From assembly GCF_029626265.1 (NCBI RefSeq), contig NZ_JARUBN010000001.1, positions 4,963,001-5,027,000 of the forward strand: a stretch of 64,000 nt of DNA. Reading direction: 5' to 3'. The notes beneath the pieces were generated by a model. It ran no database searches. It was not told the DNA's origin and saw only the letters and a program-made list of their open reading frames with translations. Shown here one piece after another: positions 41,782 to 50,500 of the stretch. Source of the DNA: Micromonospora sp. WMMD1102 (GTDB lineage: Bacteria; Actinomycetota; Actinomycetes; Mycobacteriales; Micromonosporaceae). Each line of letters opens with the position of its first letter. Position 1 is the first letter of the stretch. A program made the translations under genes and the position numbers.

Positions 41782-44700
41782 GTGACCGACACGACGTTCC
41801 GCGACCCCGACCAGCCGCTCGACGTCCGGGTCGCCGACCTGCTCGGCCGGCTCACCCCGACGGAGAAGGTCGCGCTGCTGCACCAGCACCAGGCCCCGGT
41901 GCCCCGGCTCGGGATGCCGGCGTTCCGGACCGGCACCGAGGCGTTGCACGGGCTCGCCTGGCTCGGCCCGGCGACCGTCTTCCCGCAGGCGCTCGGGCTC
42001 GGCAGCACCTGGAACCCGGAGCTGATCCGGGCGGTCGGCGCGGCGGTCGGCGACGAGGTGCGGGGGCTGCACCACAAGGACCCGACCCGGGTCGGGCTGA
42101 ACGTCTGGGCGCCGGTGGTCAACCCGCTGCGCGACCCCCGCTGGGGCCGCAACGAGGAGGGCTACGCCGAGGACCCCTGGCTCACCAGTTGGCTCGGCAC
42201 CGCCTACGCCCGGGGACTGCGCGGCGACCACCCCGACTACCTGAAGACCGCGCCGACGCTGAAACACTTCCTCGGCTACAACAACGAGACCGACAGGTGC
42301 ACCACCTCCAGCAACCTGCCGCCCCGGGTGCTCTACGAGTACGAGCTGCCCGCCTTCCGGGCACCGATCGCCACCGGCTCGGCGGTGGCGGTGATGGCGT
42401 CGTACAACCTGGTCAACGGGCGGCCGGCGCACCTGAGCCCGCTGATCGGGGCCGAGCTGCGCCGGTGGACCAGCGACGAGATCCTGGTGGTCAGCGACGC
42501 CGGTGCGGTCGCCAACATCGCCGGCGCCCAGGGCTACCTCCCCGACCACCCCAGCGGGTACGCCGCCGCACTGCGGGCCGGCGTCGACAGCTTCACCGAG
42601 GACAGCGAGGCCTCCGGGCCGACCATCGAGCGGCTGACCGAGGGGCTCCGGCGCGGGCTGCTCGACGAGTCCGACCTGGACACGGCGGTACGGCGGATCC
42701 TCACCATCCGATTCCGGCTCGGCGACTTCGACCCGCCGGAGCGGAACCCGTACACGGCGGTCACCGCGGACGTGATCAACTGCGCGGCGCACCAGGAGCT
42801 GGCCCGGGAGGCCGCCCGGCAGTCGCTGGTGCTGCTGCGCAACGTCCCCCGGCCCGGCACCGGGGCGCTGTTGCCGCTGGATCCGGGCCGGACCGGCCGA
42901 CTGGCCGTACTCGGACCGCTCGCCGACACGCTCTACGAGGACTGGTACTGCGGGACCCTGCCGTACGCGATCACCGCCCGGGACGGCCTGGCCGCCCGGT
43001 TCGCCCCGGCCAGCACGACGTACCACTGTGGCGCCGACCTGATCGCGCTGCGCACCGCCGACGGCTACGTCCGGGCCGCCCACGATCCGCAGGGCGCCGC
43101 CCTCCGGCTCGACCGGATCGGCCCGGCAGCCTCGGCGGGCGACGCCCCGGCCACCGCCGACGGCACGACCACGACCGACAGCCCGGCCACCGCCGACGGC
43201 ACGACCACGACCGACAGCCCGGCCACCGCCGACAGCCCGGCCACCGCCGACGCCCCGACCACCGCCGGGGCGGACGTCGTCGGGTCGGCCGGGCCGGCCT
43301 CGGCGGACGGCTGGTTCGAGGTCTTCGACTGGGGACAGGACATCATCGCGCTGCGCAGCCTGGCGAACGGCCGGCACGTCGGCGCCGACGACGAGGGACT
43401 GCTGGTCAACGACCGGCCCGGCCCCGGTGGCTGGATCGTCCGGGAGACGTTCCGGCTGGTCGACCGGCCGGGCGGCGGCCGGGTGCTGCACCACCTGGCC
43501 ACCGGGCGGTACGTCCGGGTCGACCCGGACGGCGTGCTCCGGGTCGACGCGGTGGAGCCGGCCGACGCCACCGGGTTCACCGTCGAGCTGGTCTCCGACG
43601 GTGCGGCCGAGGCGGCTGCGCTGGCCCGGGAGGCCAACGTCGCCGTGGTGGTGCTCGGCAACCACCCGATGGTCTGCGGCCGGGAGACCGAGGACCGCGC
43701 CGACCTGGCCCTGCCGGCCGGACAGGAGGCACTGCTCCGGGCGGTGTACGCGGCCAACCCGCGTACCGTGCTGGTGCTCAGCAGCAGCTATCCGTACGCG
43801 GTGAACTGGGCCGACGAGCACCTCCCGGCGATCGTCTGGTCGGCGCACGGCGGCCAGGAGTACGGCGCCGCGCTGGCAGCCGTACTCGCCGGGGACGCCG
43901 ACCCGGGTGGCCGGTTGACCCAGACCTGGTACCGCGACGCGGCGGAGCTGCCCGACCTGTTCGACTACGACGTGATAGCCACCGACACCACGTACCTCTA
44001 CCATCGGGGCACCCCGCTCTACCCGTTCGGCCACGGGCTGAGCTACGCCGAATTCGCCTACTCTGACCTCCGGCTGAGCGCGGACGAGGTGGACGCGGCC
44101 GGAGAGATCGAGGTCAGCGTGCGGGTGACCAACGTCGGTTCCCGACCGGGCGACGAGGTGGTCCAGCTCTACACCCGGCAGCGGCGCTCCCGGGTCAAGC
44201 AGCCGCTGCGCCAGCTTCGCGGCTTCGCCCGGGTGAGCCTGGCGCCGGGCACCTCGACGACGGTACGACTCCGACTGCGGGCGGCCGAGCTGGCGCACTG
44301 GGACGTGGCCCGGGGCCGGTACGTGGTGGAGGACGCCCGGCACACCGTCGCGGTCGGCCGGTCCAGTGCCGACCTGCTGCTTACCGCCACCCTGGCGGTA
44401 CACGGCGAGCCGGTACGCCCCCGCGCGGCGCTGGCCGGTCCACTCTGCGCGGCCGACCACGACGAGTACGCCGGCATCGAGCCGCTGCCGGACGGCCCGG
44501 ACGGTGCGGCGGTGCTGGCCCGGGAAGCCGGCGGCTGGATCCGGTTCTCCCGGGTGGACTTCGGCACCGGGGTACGCGGGGTCGCGGCCCGGGTCGGTGG
44601 AGACCGCCCGCTGCCGCACGGCGCCGAGCTGGTGCTCCGGTTCGACGACCCGGTCCGGGGCCCGGTCGCCGGCACGATCCGCGTCCCACCCACCGTCGAC

Positions 44701-44898
44701 GACGCCCCGACCACCAGCACCAGCGCCAGCAGCGGCGACATCGAGCCGGCCACCGCCACCGGCCGCTGGCACGGCGAGGCGACCGGGGTACGGGATCTGT
44801 ATCTGCTGTTCGACACCCCCGGCGCTACGCTGAGTTGGTTGACCTTCACAGCCGGAGTCGACGGCGACCGCACCGGTGTGGAAACTGGAGGCGCCTAG
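41782..44898 (+). CDS. GH3 beta-glucosidase with fascin-like insert and C-terminal CBM6
   Basis: A 1038-residue cytoplasmic GH3 enzyme (no signal peptide) expected to cut beta-glucosidic bonds of imported oligosaccharides. The N-terminal TIM barrel (about 1-330) has TLKHFLGYNNE and nucleophile Asp239 (VVSDAGAVAN). The second sandwich domain is split by an insert (about 420-610) resembling a fascin-like beta-trefoil, which itself holds a low-complexity linker of ATADGTTTTDSP repeats. A fibronectin-III-like domain (SYAEFAYSDLRLSADEVDAA and on) and a CBM6-like module (about 895-1035) close the protein. GTG start has GGAAGG upstream. TAG overlaps the GTG of the lacI gene. Confidence 0.9.
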   Translation: MTDTTFRDPDQPLDVRVADLLGRLTPTEKVALLHQHQAPVPRLGMPAFRTGTEALHGLAWLGPATVFPQALGLGSTWNPELIRAVGAAVGDEVRGLHHKDPTRVGLNVWAPVVNPLRDPRWGRNEEGYAEDPWLTSWLGTAYARGLRGDHPDYLKTAPTLKHFLGYNNETDRCTTSSNLPPRVLYEYELPAFRAPIATGSAVAVMASYNLVNGRPAHLSPLIGAELRRWTSDEILVVSDAGAVANIAGAQGYLPDHPSGYAAALRAGVDSFTEDSEASGPTIERLTEGLRRGLLDESDLDTAVRRILTIRFRLGDFDPPERNPYTAVTADVINCAAHQELAREAARQSLVLLRNVPRPGTGALLPLDPGRTGRLAVLGPLADTLYEDWYCGTLPYAITARDGLAARFAPASTTYHCGADLIALRTADGYVRAAHDPQGAALRLDRIGPAASAGDAPATADGTTTTDSPATADGTTTTDSPATADSPATADAPTTAGADVVGSAGPASADGWFEVFDWGQDIIALRSLANGRHVGADDEGLLVNDRPGPGGWIVRETFRLVDRPGGGRVLHHLATGRYVRVDPDGVLRVDAVEPADATGFTVELVSDGAAEAAALAREANVAVVVLGNHPMVCGRETEDRADLALPAGQEALLRAVYAANPRTVLVLSSSYPYAVNWADEHLPAIVWSAHGGQEYGAALAAVLAGDADPGGRLTQTWYRDAAELPDLFDYDVIATDTTYLYHRGTPLYPFGHGLSYAEFAYSDLRLSADEVDAAGEIEVSVRVTNVGSRPGDEVVQLYTRQRRSRVKQPLRQLRGFARVSLAPGTSTTVRLRLRAAELAHWDVARGRYVVEDARHTVAVGRSSADLLLTATLAVHGEPVRPRAALAGPLCAADHDEYAGIEPLPDGPDGAAVLAREAGGWIRFSRVDFGTGVRGVAARVGGDRPLPHGAELVLRFDDPVRGPVAGTIRVPPTVDDAPTTSTSASSGDIEPATATGRWHGEATGVRDLYLLFDTPGATLSWLTFTAGVDGDRTGVETGGA
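43147..43236. repeat. in-frame 36-bp tandem repeat in the GH3 gene
   Basis: A 36-bp unit starting CCCGGCCACCGCCGACGGCA occurs twice (43147, 43183), then as a shortened third and fourth copy. It encodes the ATADGTTTTDSP linker inside the fascin-like insert and is likely to vary in length between strains. Confidence 0.75.
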
Positions 44899-46022
44899 TG
44901 TCCGAGTCGTCGGGCCCCACCTCGCCACGGTCGCACCGGCAGTCCACCGGTGGTCCCGCGAAGCGGGCGGACATGGTGACCATCGCCGACGTGGCCCGGC
45001 ACGCCGGGGTCGCGGTCAGCACCGTGTCGTACGTGCTCAGCGGCAAGCGCGCCATCTCGGCCTCGACCCGGGAACGGGTACTGGCCAGCGTGCGTAGCCT
45101 CGGCTACCACCCGAACGCCGGGGCGCGGGCCCTGGCCAGCAGGCGGGCCAACGTGATCGCCCTGGTGCTGCCGCTGCGCTCCGGCATGCACCTGCCGGTA
45201 CTCATGCAGTTCGCCACCGCGGTGGTGACCACCGCCCGGCAGTTCGACCACGACGTGCTGCTGATGACCGCCGACGAGGGGCCGGCCGGGCTGCGCCGGA
45301 TCGCCGCCAGCGCGATGGTCGACGGCATCGTGCTGATGGACGTGGAGATGCACGACGCCCGGGTGCCGGTGCTGCGCGACCTGGAACGCCCCAGTGTGCT
45401 TATCGGCTTCCCCGCCGACCCCACCGGGCTGACCTGCGTCGACCTGGACTTCTATCGGGCCGGCGCGGCCTGCGTCGAGCACCTGGCCGGGCTCGGCCAC
45501 CGCTCGGTGGCGCTGCTCGGCGCCCCGGCCGTGGTCTACGACCGGGACACCGGCTTCGCCCACCGCACCCGGGCCGGCTTCACCGAGACGGCGCGGCGGC
45601 ACGGGATCACGGCGGTCGCCCAGCCCTGCGAGGAGAACTTCGAGGCGGTCGCCCAGGAACTCGCCGGGTTGTTGGAGCGCCAGCCGGAACTGTCGGCGCT
45701 GGTGGTGCACAACGAGGCGGCGGTCGGTCAGGTGCTCGCCGCGCTGCCGGCGCTCGGCCGGCGGGTCCCGGAGGACGTCTCGGTGGTGGCGATCTGCCCC
45801 GACGAGGTCGCCGAACGGGCCAGTCCGGCGTTGACCTCGGTGCTGATCCCGGCCGAGGAGGTCGGCCGGCAGGCGGTGTCGCTGCTGATGGCGAAGCTGG
45901 AGCGGGAGCCGGTCCCGGAGGGCACCCTGCTGCCACCCCGGCTGACCGTCCGGGCCAGCACCGCGGCGGCGCGGCCACCGGTCGGACCGGCGCGGATGCC
46001 CACCGCGGCCCCGGCCGCCTGA
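44898..46022 (+). CDS. LacI-family transcriptional repressor
   Basis: A 374-residue LacI protein with a 25-residue N-terminal extension before the HTH (VTIADVARHAGVAVSTVSYV, hinge GARALASRRANVIALVLP) and a periplasmic-binding-protein-like sensor domain. GTG at 44898 overlaps the TAG of the GH3 gene (TAGTG) and has GGAGG 6 bases upstream, so the two are translationally coupled. It most likely binds the twin palindromes at 41636 and 41700 and represses the operon in which it sits until a gluco-oligosaccharide is present. Confidence 0.92.
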   Translation: MSESSGPTSPRSHRQSTGGPAKRADMVTIADVARHAGVAVSTVSYVLSGKRAISASTRERVLASVRSLGYHPNAGARALASRRANVIALVLPLRSGMHLPVLMQFATAVVTTARQFDHDVLLMTADEGPAGLRRIAASAMVDGIVLMDVEMHDARVPVLRDLERPSVLIGFPADPTGLTCVDLDFYRAGAACVEHLAGLGHRSVALLGAPAVVYDRDTGFAHRTRAGFTETARRHGITAVAQPCEENFEAVAQELAGLLERQPELSALVVHNEAAVGQVLAALPALGRRVPEDVSVVAICPDEVAERASPALTSVLIPAEEVGRQAVSLLMAKLEREPVPEGTLLPPRLTVRASTAAARPPVGPARMPTAAPAA

Positions 46023-46114
46023 CGACCCGATCCACCGGCCACACCGCCCCGGCCACACCGCCCCGGCCGCCCGGCTTCTTGATCGGCGGCGGCCGGGCTG
46101 GTCGACTCGTGGCC

Positions 46115-47560
46115 ATGGCCCAACACATGACCCCGGACGAGTTCCGCCGACACGGGCACCAGGTGGTCGACTGGATCGCCGACTACTGGGCGACGCTCGA
46201 CCGGCGGCCGGTCACCGCCACCGAACCGCCCGGCACCGTCGCCGCCCGGCTGCCGGCCGGCCCACCCGAGCGGGGCGAGCCGTTCGACCGCCTCCTCGCC
46301 GACCTGGACACGGTGATCGCACCCGGTCTCACCCACTGGCAGCATCCCCGGTTCTTCGGGTACTTCCCGGCGAACACCTCCGGGCCGAGCGTGCTCGGCG
46401 ACCTGGTCTGCGCCGGCCTCGGCGTGCAGGGGATGCTCTGGTCCACCGGCCCGGCCTGCACCGAGGTCGAGACGGTGGTGCTGGACTGGCTGGCGGAACT
46501 GCTCGACCTGCCGGCCCGGTTCCGGTCCACCGGCACCGGCGGCGGGGTGATCCAGGACTCGGCCTCGTCGGCGATCCTGATCGCCGTACTGGCCTCGCTG
46601 CACCGGGCCGGCGGCGGGCGGTGGCGGGGGCACGGGGTGCGGCGGGCGTACCGGGTCTACACGTCGACGCAGGGGCACTCGGCGATCGAGAAGGCGGTCC
46701 GGATCGCCGGACTCGGTGACGCGGGACTGCGTACCGTCGGGGTCGACCCACAGACCCTGGCGCTGGACCCGGCGGCGCTGCGGCAGGCCGTCGAGGCGGA
46801 TCTGGCGGCCGGGCTGGTGCCGGCGGCGGTGGTGGCGACGATCGGCACCACCTCCACGAACGCGGTCGACCCGATCCCGGCGATCGGCGAGCTGTGCCGG
46901 GAGTACGGGCTGTGGCTGCACGTCGACGCCGCGTACGCCGGGGCGGCCGCGGTCTGCCCGGAACTGCGGCACACCCACGCCGGGTTGGAGTACGCCGACT
47001 CGTACTGCTTCGACCCGCACAAGTGGCTGCTCACCGGTTTCGACTGCGACGCGTTCTGGGTGGCGGACCGGGCGGAGCTGGTCGAGGCGTTGACGGTGCT
47101 GCCGGAGTACCTGCGCAACGCGGCCACCGAGTCCGGGGCGGTGCTCGACTACCGGGACTGGCAGGTGCCGCTCGGCCGGCGGTTCCGGGCGCTGAAACTC
47201 TGGTTCGTGCTCCGCTGGTACGGCGCCGAGGGGCTGCGCGCACACATCCGGGAGACGATCGCGCTGGCCGGCTGGTTCGCCGACCGGGTGCGGGCAGACC
47301 CGCGCTTCGAGGTGGTCGCGCCCGGCCCGTTCGCGCTGGTCTGCTTCCGGCTGGCCGGCACCGGCGACGGGGCCGCCGACGACGAGGCGAACGCCGAACT
47401 GCTGGCCCGGGTGAACGGGACCGGCCGGGCCTACCTGACGCACACCCGGGTCGGCGGCCGCTACACACTGCGGCTGGTGCCGGGGTCGCCGTACACCCTA
47501 CAGGAGCACGTGGCGCAGACCTGGCGGCTGATCGGCGAGGTCGCGGCCACCCTCGGTTGA
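46115..47560 (+). CDS. PLP-dependent aromatic-L-amino-acid decarboxylase
   Basis: A 481-residue group II decarboxylase. PLP lysine is Lys303 (CFDPHKWLLTGFDCDA); Asp271 (HVDAAYAG) should bind the pyridine nitrogen and His188 (TSTQGHSAIEKA) stack on the ring. The catalytic-loop Tyr and overall length match DDC/TyDC enzymes, which convert tryptophan, tyrosine or DOPA to the amine; substrate preference cannot be read. Start: ATG at 46115 gives MAQHMTPDEFRRHGHQVVDW; ATG at 46127 is an alternative. It stands alone, 92 bases after the lacI gene, and ends before a strong hairpin. A link to the sugar locus is not evident. Confidence 0.9.
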   Translation: MAQHMTPDEFRRHGHQVVDWIADYWATLDRRPVTATEPPGTVAARLPAGPPERGEPFDRLLADLDTVIAPGLTHWQHPRFFGYFPANTSGPSVLGDLVCAGLGVQGMLWSTGPACTEVETVVLDWLAELLDLPARFRSTGTGGGVIQDSASSAILIAVLASLHRAGGGRWRGHGVRRAYRVYTSTQGHSAIEKAVRIAGLGDAGLRTVGVDPQTLALDPAALRQAVEADLAAGLVPAAVVATIGTTSTNAVDPIPAIGELCREYGLWLHVDAAYAGAAAVCPELRHTHAGLEYADSYCFDPHKWLLTGFDCDAFWVADRAELVEALTVLPEYLRNAATESGAVLDYRDWQVPLGRRFRALKLWFVLRWYGAEGLRAHIRETIALAGWFADRVRADPRFEVVAPGPFALVCFRLAGTGDGAADDEANAELLARVNGTGRAYLTHTRVGGRYTLRLVPGSPYTLQEHVAQTWRLIGEVAATLG

Positions 47561-47586
47561 CCCGCCCGGGCAGTCGGCCGGGCCGG

Positions 47587-47624
47587 GCAGGCCCCCGCCG
47601 CGACCGGGGCGGGCGGGGGCCTGC
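47587..47624. terminator. bidirectional terminator hairpin
   Basis: GCAGGCCCCCGCC (47587-47599) pairs perfectly with GGCGGGGGCCTGC (47612-47624) around a 12-base loop, between convergent decarboxylase and merR genes. Confidence 0.8.
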
Positions 47625-47632
47625 GGGATCTG

Positions 47633-48544
47633 TCAGGCGCGCAGGGCGGCGACGAACCACTCGAACTTCGGCACCTGCGGCGGGAACGACGGGCGACCGT
47701 TGAGCACGCCGAGCAGTTCCCAGTACCGCTCGACCCGGCGGTCGGTGAAGGTCGCCACCTCGTCGGCGAGCCGGGCACGATCCTCGGTGGAGAGTCCCGG
47801 GTCCACGATCCGGTCCAGCACCGCCCGCCCCTGCGCCGAGTCCGGGGCGATCCCCTCCGCCATCGCCCGGCCGACCTGCTCGACCACGGCCGTCGGGTCG
47901 TACGCCGACGGCCCGCCCCGCTCGCCGGTCGGCTGCCCGCCGGCCACCGCCATCTGCCGGGCCCGCTGCCCGAACTCGGGGTCGGCGACCAGCTCGGCGA
48001 GTTCCAGCCAGGCGTCCACCTGTTCCGGGCTCGGATCGTCGGGCAGTTCGGCCGGCAGCTGCCGCATCGCCTCGGCGATCCTCGCCCCGGGCTCGTACGG
48101 CTCGATCCCGGCGAAGGCACGGTCCACGAAGTCGTCGATCATCCGCTGCCGTTCCTGCGCGGAGAGCCGGGCCAGCTTGTTCATCACTCTCATCTCCTCG
48201 GTCGTGCTGTTCCGTCGGGCGACCGACCGCAGCACGGCCCGGCGTATCTGGAGCGTGCGGATTTCCGTGTCCAAGGCGCGTACGTGTGCCCGGGCCACGT
48301 CGGCCACCGCGCTCTGCCGGGCCAACACCCGCTGCACGGTCCCGAGGTCGAGCCCGAGATCCCGCAGGGTCCGGACCAGTTCGAGCCGGGCCACCGCCGC
48401 AGCGTCGTACAGCCGGTAGCCGCTCTTGGAGCGGTCGGTCGGCGGTATCACGTCGATGTCCGACCAGAAGCGGATGGTCCGGACCGACAGGCCGGTACGT
48501 CGGGCGAGCTGTCCGATCGTGAACAGCTCGGTGCGGTCGTTCAC
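47633..48544 (-). CDS. MerR-family transcriptional regulator
   Basis: A 303-residue MerR protein: N-terminal winged HTH (FTIGQLARRTGLSVRTIRFW, SGYRLYDAAAVARLELVRTL), a coiled-coil dimerisation helix (about 75-115) and a long helical effector domain like those of multidrug-sensing TipA/BmrR relatives, without cysteine metal-binding motifs. GTG or ATG near 48544 (MNDRTELFTIG) is clear from the HTH position. It is divergent from a padR gene (135 bases). Its target is not obvious from context. Confidence 0.85.
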   Translation of the reverse strand: MNDRTELFTIGQLARRTGLSVRTIRFWSDIDVIPPTDRSKSGYRLYDAAAVARLELVRTLRDLGLDLGTVQRVLARQSAVADVARAHVRALDTEIRTLQIRRAVLRSVARRNSTTEEMRVMNKLARLSAQERQRMIDDFVDRAFAGIEPYEPGARIAEAMRQLPAELPDDPSPEQVDAWLELAELVADPEFGQRARQMAVAGGQPTGERGGPSAYDPTAVVEQVGRAMAEGIAPDSAQGRAVLDRIVDPGLSTEDRARLADEVATFTDRRVERYWELLGVLNGRPSFPPQVPKFEWFVAALRA

Positions 48545-48616
48545 GGGAAGAGCCTCAACCTTCCAGCCGCTGGAGACTCAAGCCCATTATCGCCGAAATC
48601 GGTGCCGACCGAGCGG

Positions 48617-48645
48617 TTGACCTAACTACTATGTATTGCGATACT
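48617..48645 (+). promoter_or_regulatory. promoter and operator of the padR operon
   Basis: TTGACC (48617-48622) and GATACT (48640-48645) are 17 bases apart. GTAT-TGCG-ATAC (48633-48644) is a 4-bp-arm palindrome across the -10 region, in the ATGTAT/ATACAT style of PadR sites. The patch is distinctly AT-rich. Autorepression is likely. Confidence 0.55.
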
Positions 48646-48678
48646 ACGCTGAACGTAATAGAGTGGGAAGGTGCCGAC

Positions 48679-48993
48679 GTGTCCGGACTCTCCGAACTGG
48701 GCAGGTTCTCCGAACCTGCGCTACTAGTTCTGATCAGTCTCGCGGCTGGTCCCCGGCACGGCTACGCCATGCAGGAGGACATCGCCGGGCTGACCGGCCA
48801 CCGCCCCGGGCCGGGCACGCTCTACGGCGCCATACGGCGTCTGGAGCAGCATGAGTATGTCGAGGCACTAGCCGAACAGGAACGGCGCAGACCGTACCGG
48901 CTGACCGACGCAGGGCGGGCTGCCCTCACCGTGGAACTGAAGCGGATGCGTACGGTGGTCAACGCCGGCCAGCGTCGGCTGGCGATCGCCTGA
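48679..48993 (+). CDS. PadR-family transcriptional regulator
   Basis: A 104-residue PadR protein of the short class: winged HTH ALLVLISLAAGPRHGYAMQE, then GHRPGPGTLYGAIRRLEQHE and wing ERRRPYRLTDAGRAALTVEL. GTG at 48679 follows GGGAAGG; an in-frame ATG at 48631 lies within the promoter and is rejected. Its TGA overlaps the ATG of the membrane-protein gene by one base, so that gene is its coupled partner and probable target, as is common for PadR regulators of membrane proteins. Confidence 0.9.
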   Translation: MSGLSELGRFSEPALLVLISLAAGPRHGYAMQEDIAGLTGHRPGPGTLYGAIRRLEQHEYVEALAEQERRRPYRLTDAGRAALTVELKRMRTVVNAGQRRLAIA

Positions 48994-49895
48994 TGCGGCG
49001 CCGATGGCTGGTTCGCGCCGCGCTGGCCCTCTACCCGCAGGCCATCCGCGAGCGCTACGGCAAGGAAATCGGCGACCTGCTGGCGAACTCGCCCACCCCG
49101 CTGGCCGACCTGGCCGACGTGGCCCGGTGCGCGCTGCGGGACCGGGCCGGCTGGCATGCGGGGGCGATCACCCTGGCCGGGGTCCGCACCGGAGGACTCG
49201 CCGTGGCCAAGCTCCTGCTGGCACCACTCGGCTTCGTCATCGCTCTGCTGGTGCTGATGTTTGCCGCCGGCCCGGTGCTGAACACGCTGGTCGCCCTTGG
49301 CGTCAACGTCGAACGGACCGCGTCGGTGGTGCATAGCCTGGCGGTCATACCGGTCGGGCTGCTCGGCTGGTGGCTCGGTCGCCGGTTGGGGCATCGCCGC
49401 CCGATCTCCGGGCCATGGCTGGTGGCGCCAACGGCGCTGGCCATCGGCCTGCTCGCGCTGACCACGCTGCCCGGCGTAGGAGTGGTGCTCGGCGAGACCC
49501 CGAGCTCCTCGGCGCTGGCCATTCTGGGCTGGTATGCCGGGGTCGTCATGCTCTGCTCGCCGTTACGGGCACTGGTCGGACGTGGCCGGCTCGGCGCCGC
49601 ATGGCTCACCGGCACAGCCGGAGGTCTTGTCCTACTCACGCTGAGCACTGCCGCCTACGTCTGGAGCGCGCTGGACCCAGTCCGTGCCCCACGCGGCTCG
49701 GCACCGTACTGGTATTTCAGCGCCCTCTCCGGCATCGACCCGGGACTCGTCGACGCCGGTTATCTCCAACTCGCCGACGCGGTCAAGCTTCTCCCGGCGG
49801 TGCTCACCATCTGCACGGTGCTGGTGCTCACCGTGGCGAGCGTGCGGACCGTCGAGCGGCCAACGCCGGTGGTCGGCTCACCCCGACCCGGGTGA
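48993..49895 (+). CDS. hypothetical multi-pass membrane protein coupled to padR
   Basis: A 300-residue protein with a cytoplasmic N-terminal segment typical of PadR-linked permease-prefix proteins (LYPQAIRERYGKEIGDLLAN). About six hydrophobic helices follow (for example LLLAPLGFVIALLVLMFAAG, LAVIPVGLLGWWLG, LLPAVLTICTVLVLTVAS). No enzyme or transporter motif is seen. ATG at 48993 overlaps the padR stop. The pair may respond to envelope stress or a peptide antibiotic, by analogy with other PadR-membrane protein pairs; nothing in the sequence proves it. Confidence 0.8.
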   Translation: MRRRWLVRAALALYPQAIRERYGKEIGDLLANSPTPLADLADVARCALRDRAGWHAGAITLAGVRTGGLAVAKLLLAPLGFVIALLVLMFAAGPVLNTLVALGVNVERTASVVHSLAVIPVGLLGWWLGRRLGHRRPISGPWLVAPTALAIGLLALTTLPGVGVVLGETPSSSALAILGWYAGVVMLCSPLRALVGRGRLGAAWLTGTAGGLVLLTLSTAAYVWSALDPVRAPRGSAPYWYFSALSGIDPGLVDAGYLQLADAVKLLPAVLTICTVLVLTVASVRTVERPTPVVGSPRPG

Positions 49896-49935
49896 CCGCC
49901 GATCACCACCCGAGACCGCCAAGCCCGGCGTCACG

Positions 49936-50478
49936 TCAGCTCCAGGCAGCCGGGTCGGCGGTCAGCTGCCGGACCCGGTCGGGCAGCCTGCCGTTCGCCA
50001 CGTCGGCGATGGTGACCAGTTCCAGGATCTCCCGCTCGCTGGCCCGCAGCGCGATCCACACCTCCTGGAGCGCCCGAGCCGCACCCGCATAGCCGAGATC
50101 CTCCGGGCGCTGCCCCCGGATGTTGGCCAGCGGGCCGTCGATCACCCGGATCACCTCGGCCAGCGAAATCGCCGCTGCCGGCCGGGCCAGCCAGTAGCCA
50201 CCCTCGGGGCCACGTTGTGCGTGCACGATGCCGCCCCGGCGCAGTTGCAGCAGGATGCTCTCCAGAAACTTCGGCGGAATGTTCTGGGCCCGGGCGATCT
50301 GCTCGGCGGTCAGCGGCGCCGGACGCCGGGCGGTTCCGCCGCCGTCACCGGCCTGGTCGGTGGACCGGGTCCGGCCGGCGGCTGCGGTCAGGCGCGCGTC
50401 CGGCCCGACCTCCTCGGCACGTGCGGCGATCTCGCAGGCGGCACGCAGCGCATAGTCGACCCGGGCGGAGAGACGCAT
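49936..50478 (-). CDS. Rrf2-family regulator lacking the cluster cysteines
   Basis: A 180-residue Rrf2 protein: MRLSARVDYALRAACEIAAR, recognition helix region LTAEQIARAQNIPPKFLESI and wing RGPEGGYWLARPAAAISLAE. About 34 extra residues (22-55, Gly/Thr/Arg-rich) split the first helix from the HTH. The region where IscR/NsrR carry three cysteines (after VIRVIDGPLANI) has none, and Cys15 is the only cysteine, so iron-sulfur sensing of the usual kind is not possible. The CymR-like, cluster-free branch is a better match. Target unknown; it converges with the padR operon. Confidence 0.85.
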   Translation of the reverse strand: MRLSARVDYALRAACEIAARAEEVGPDARLTAAAGRTRSTDQAGDGGGTARRPAPLTAEQIARAQNIPPKFLESILLQLRRGGIVHAQRGPEGGYWLARPAAAISLAEVIRVIDGPLANIRGQRPEDLGYAGAARALQEVWIALRASEREILELVTIADVANGRLPDRVRQLTADPAAWS

Positions 50479-50500
50479 ACCGGAAGGTTATCCGGCCCGG

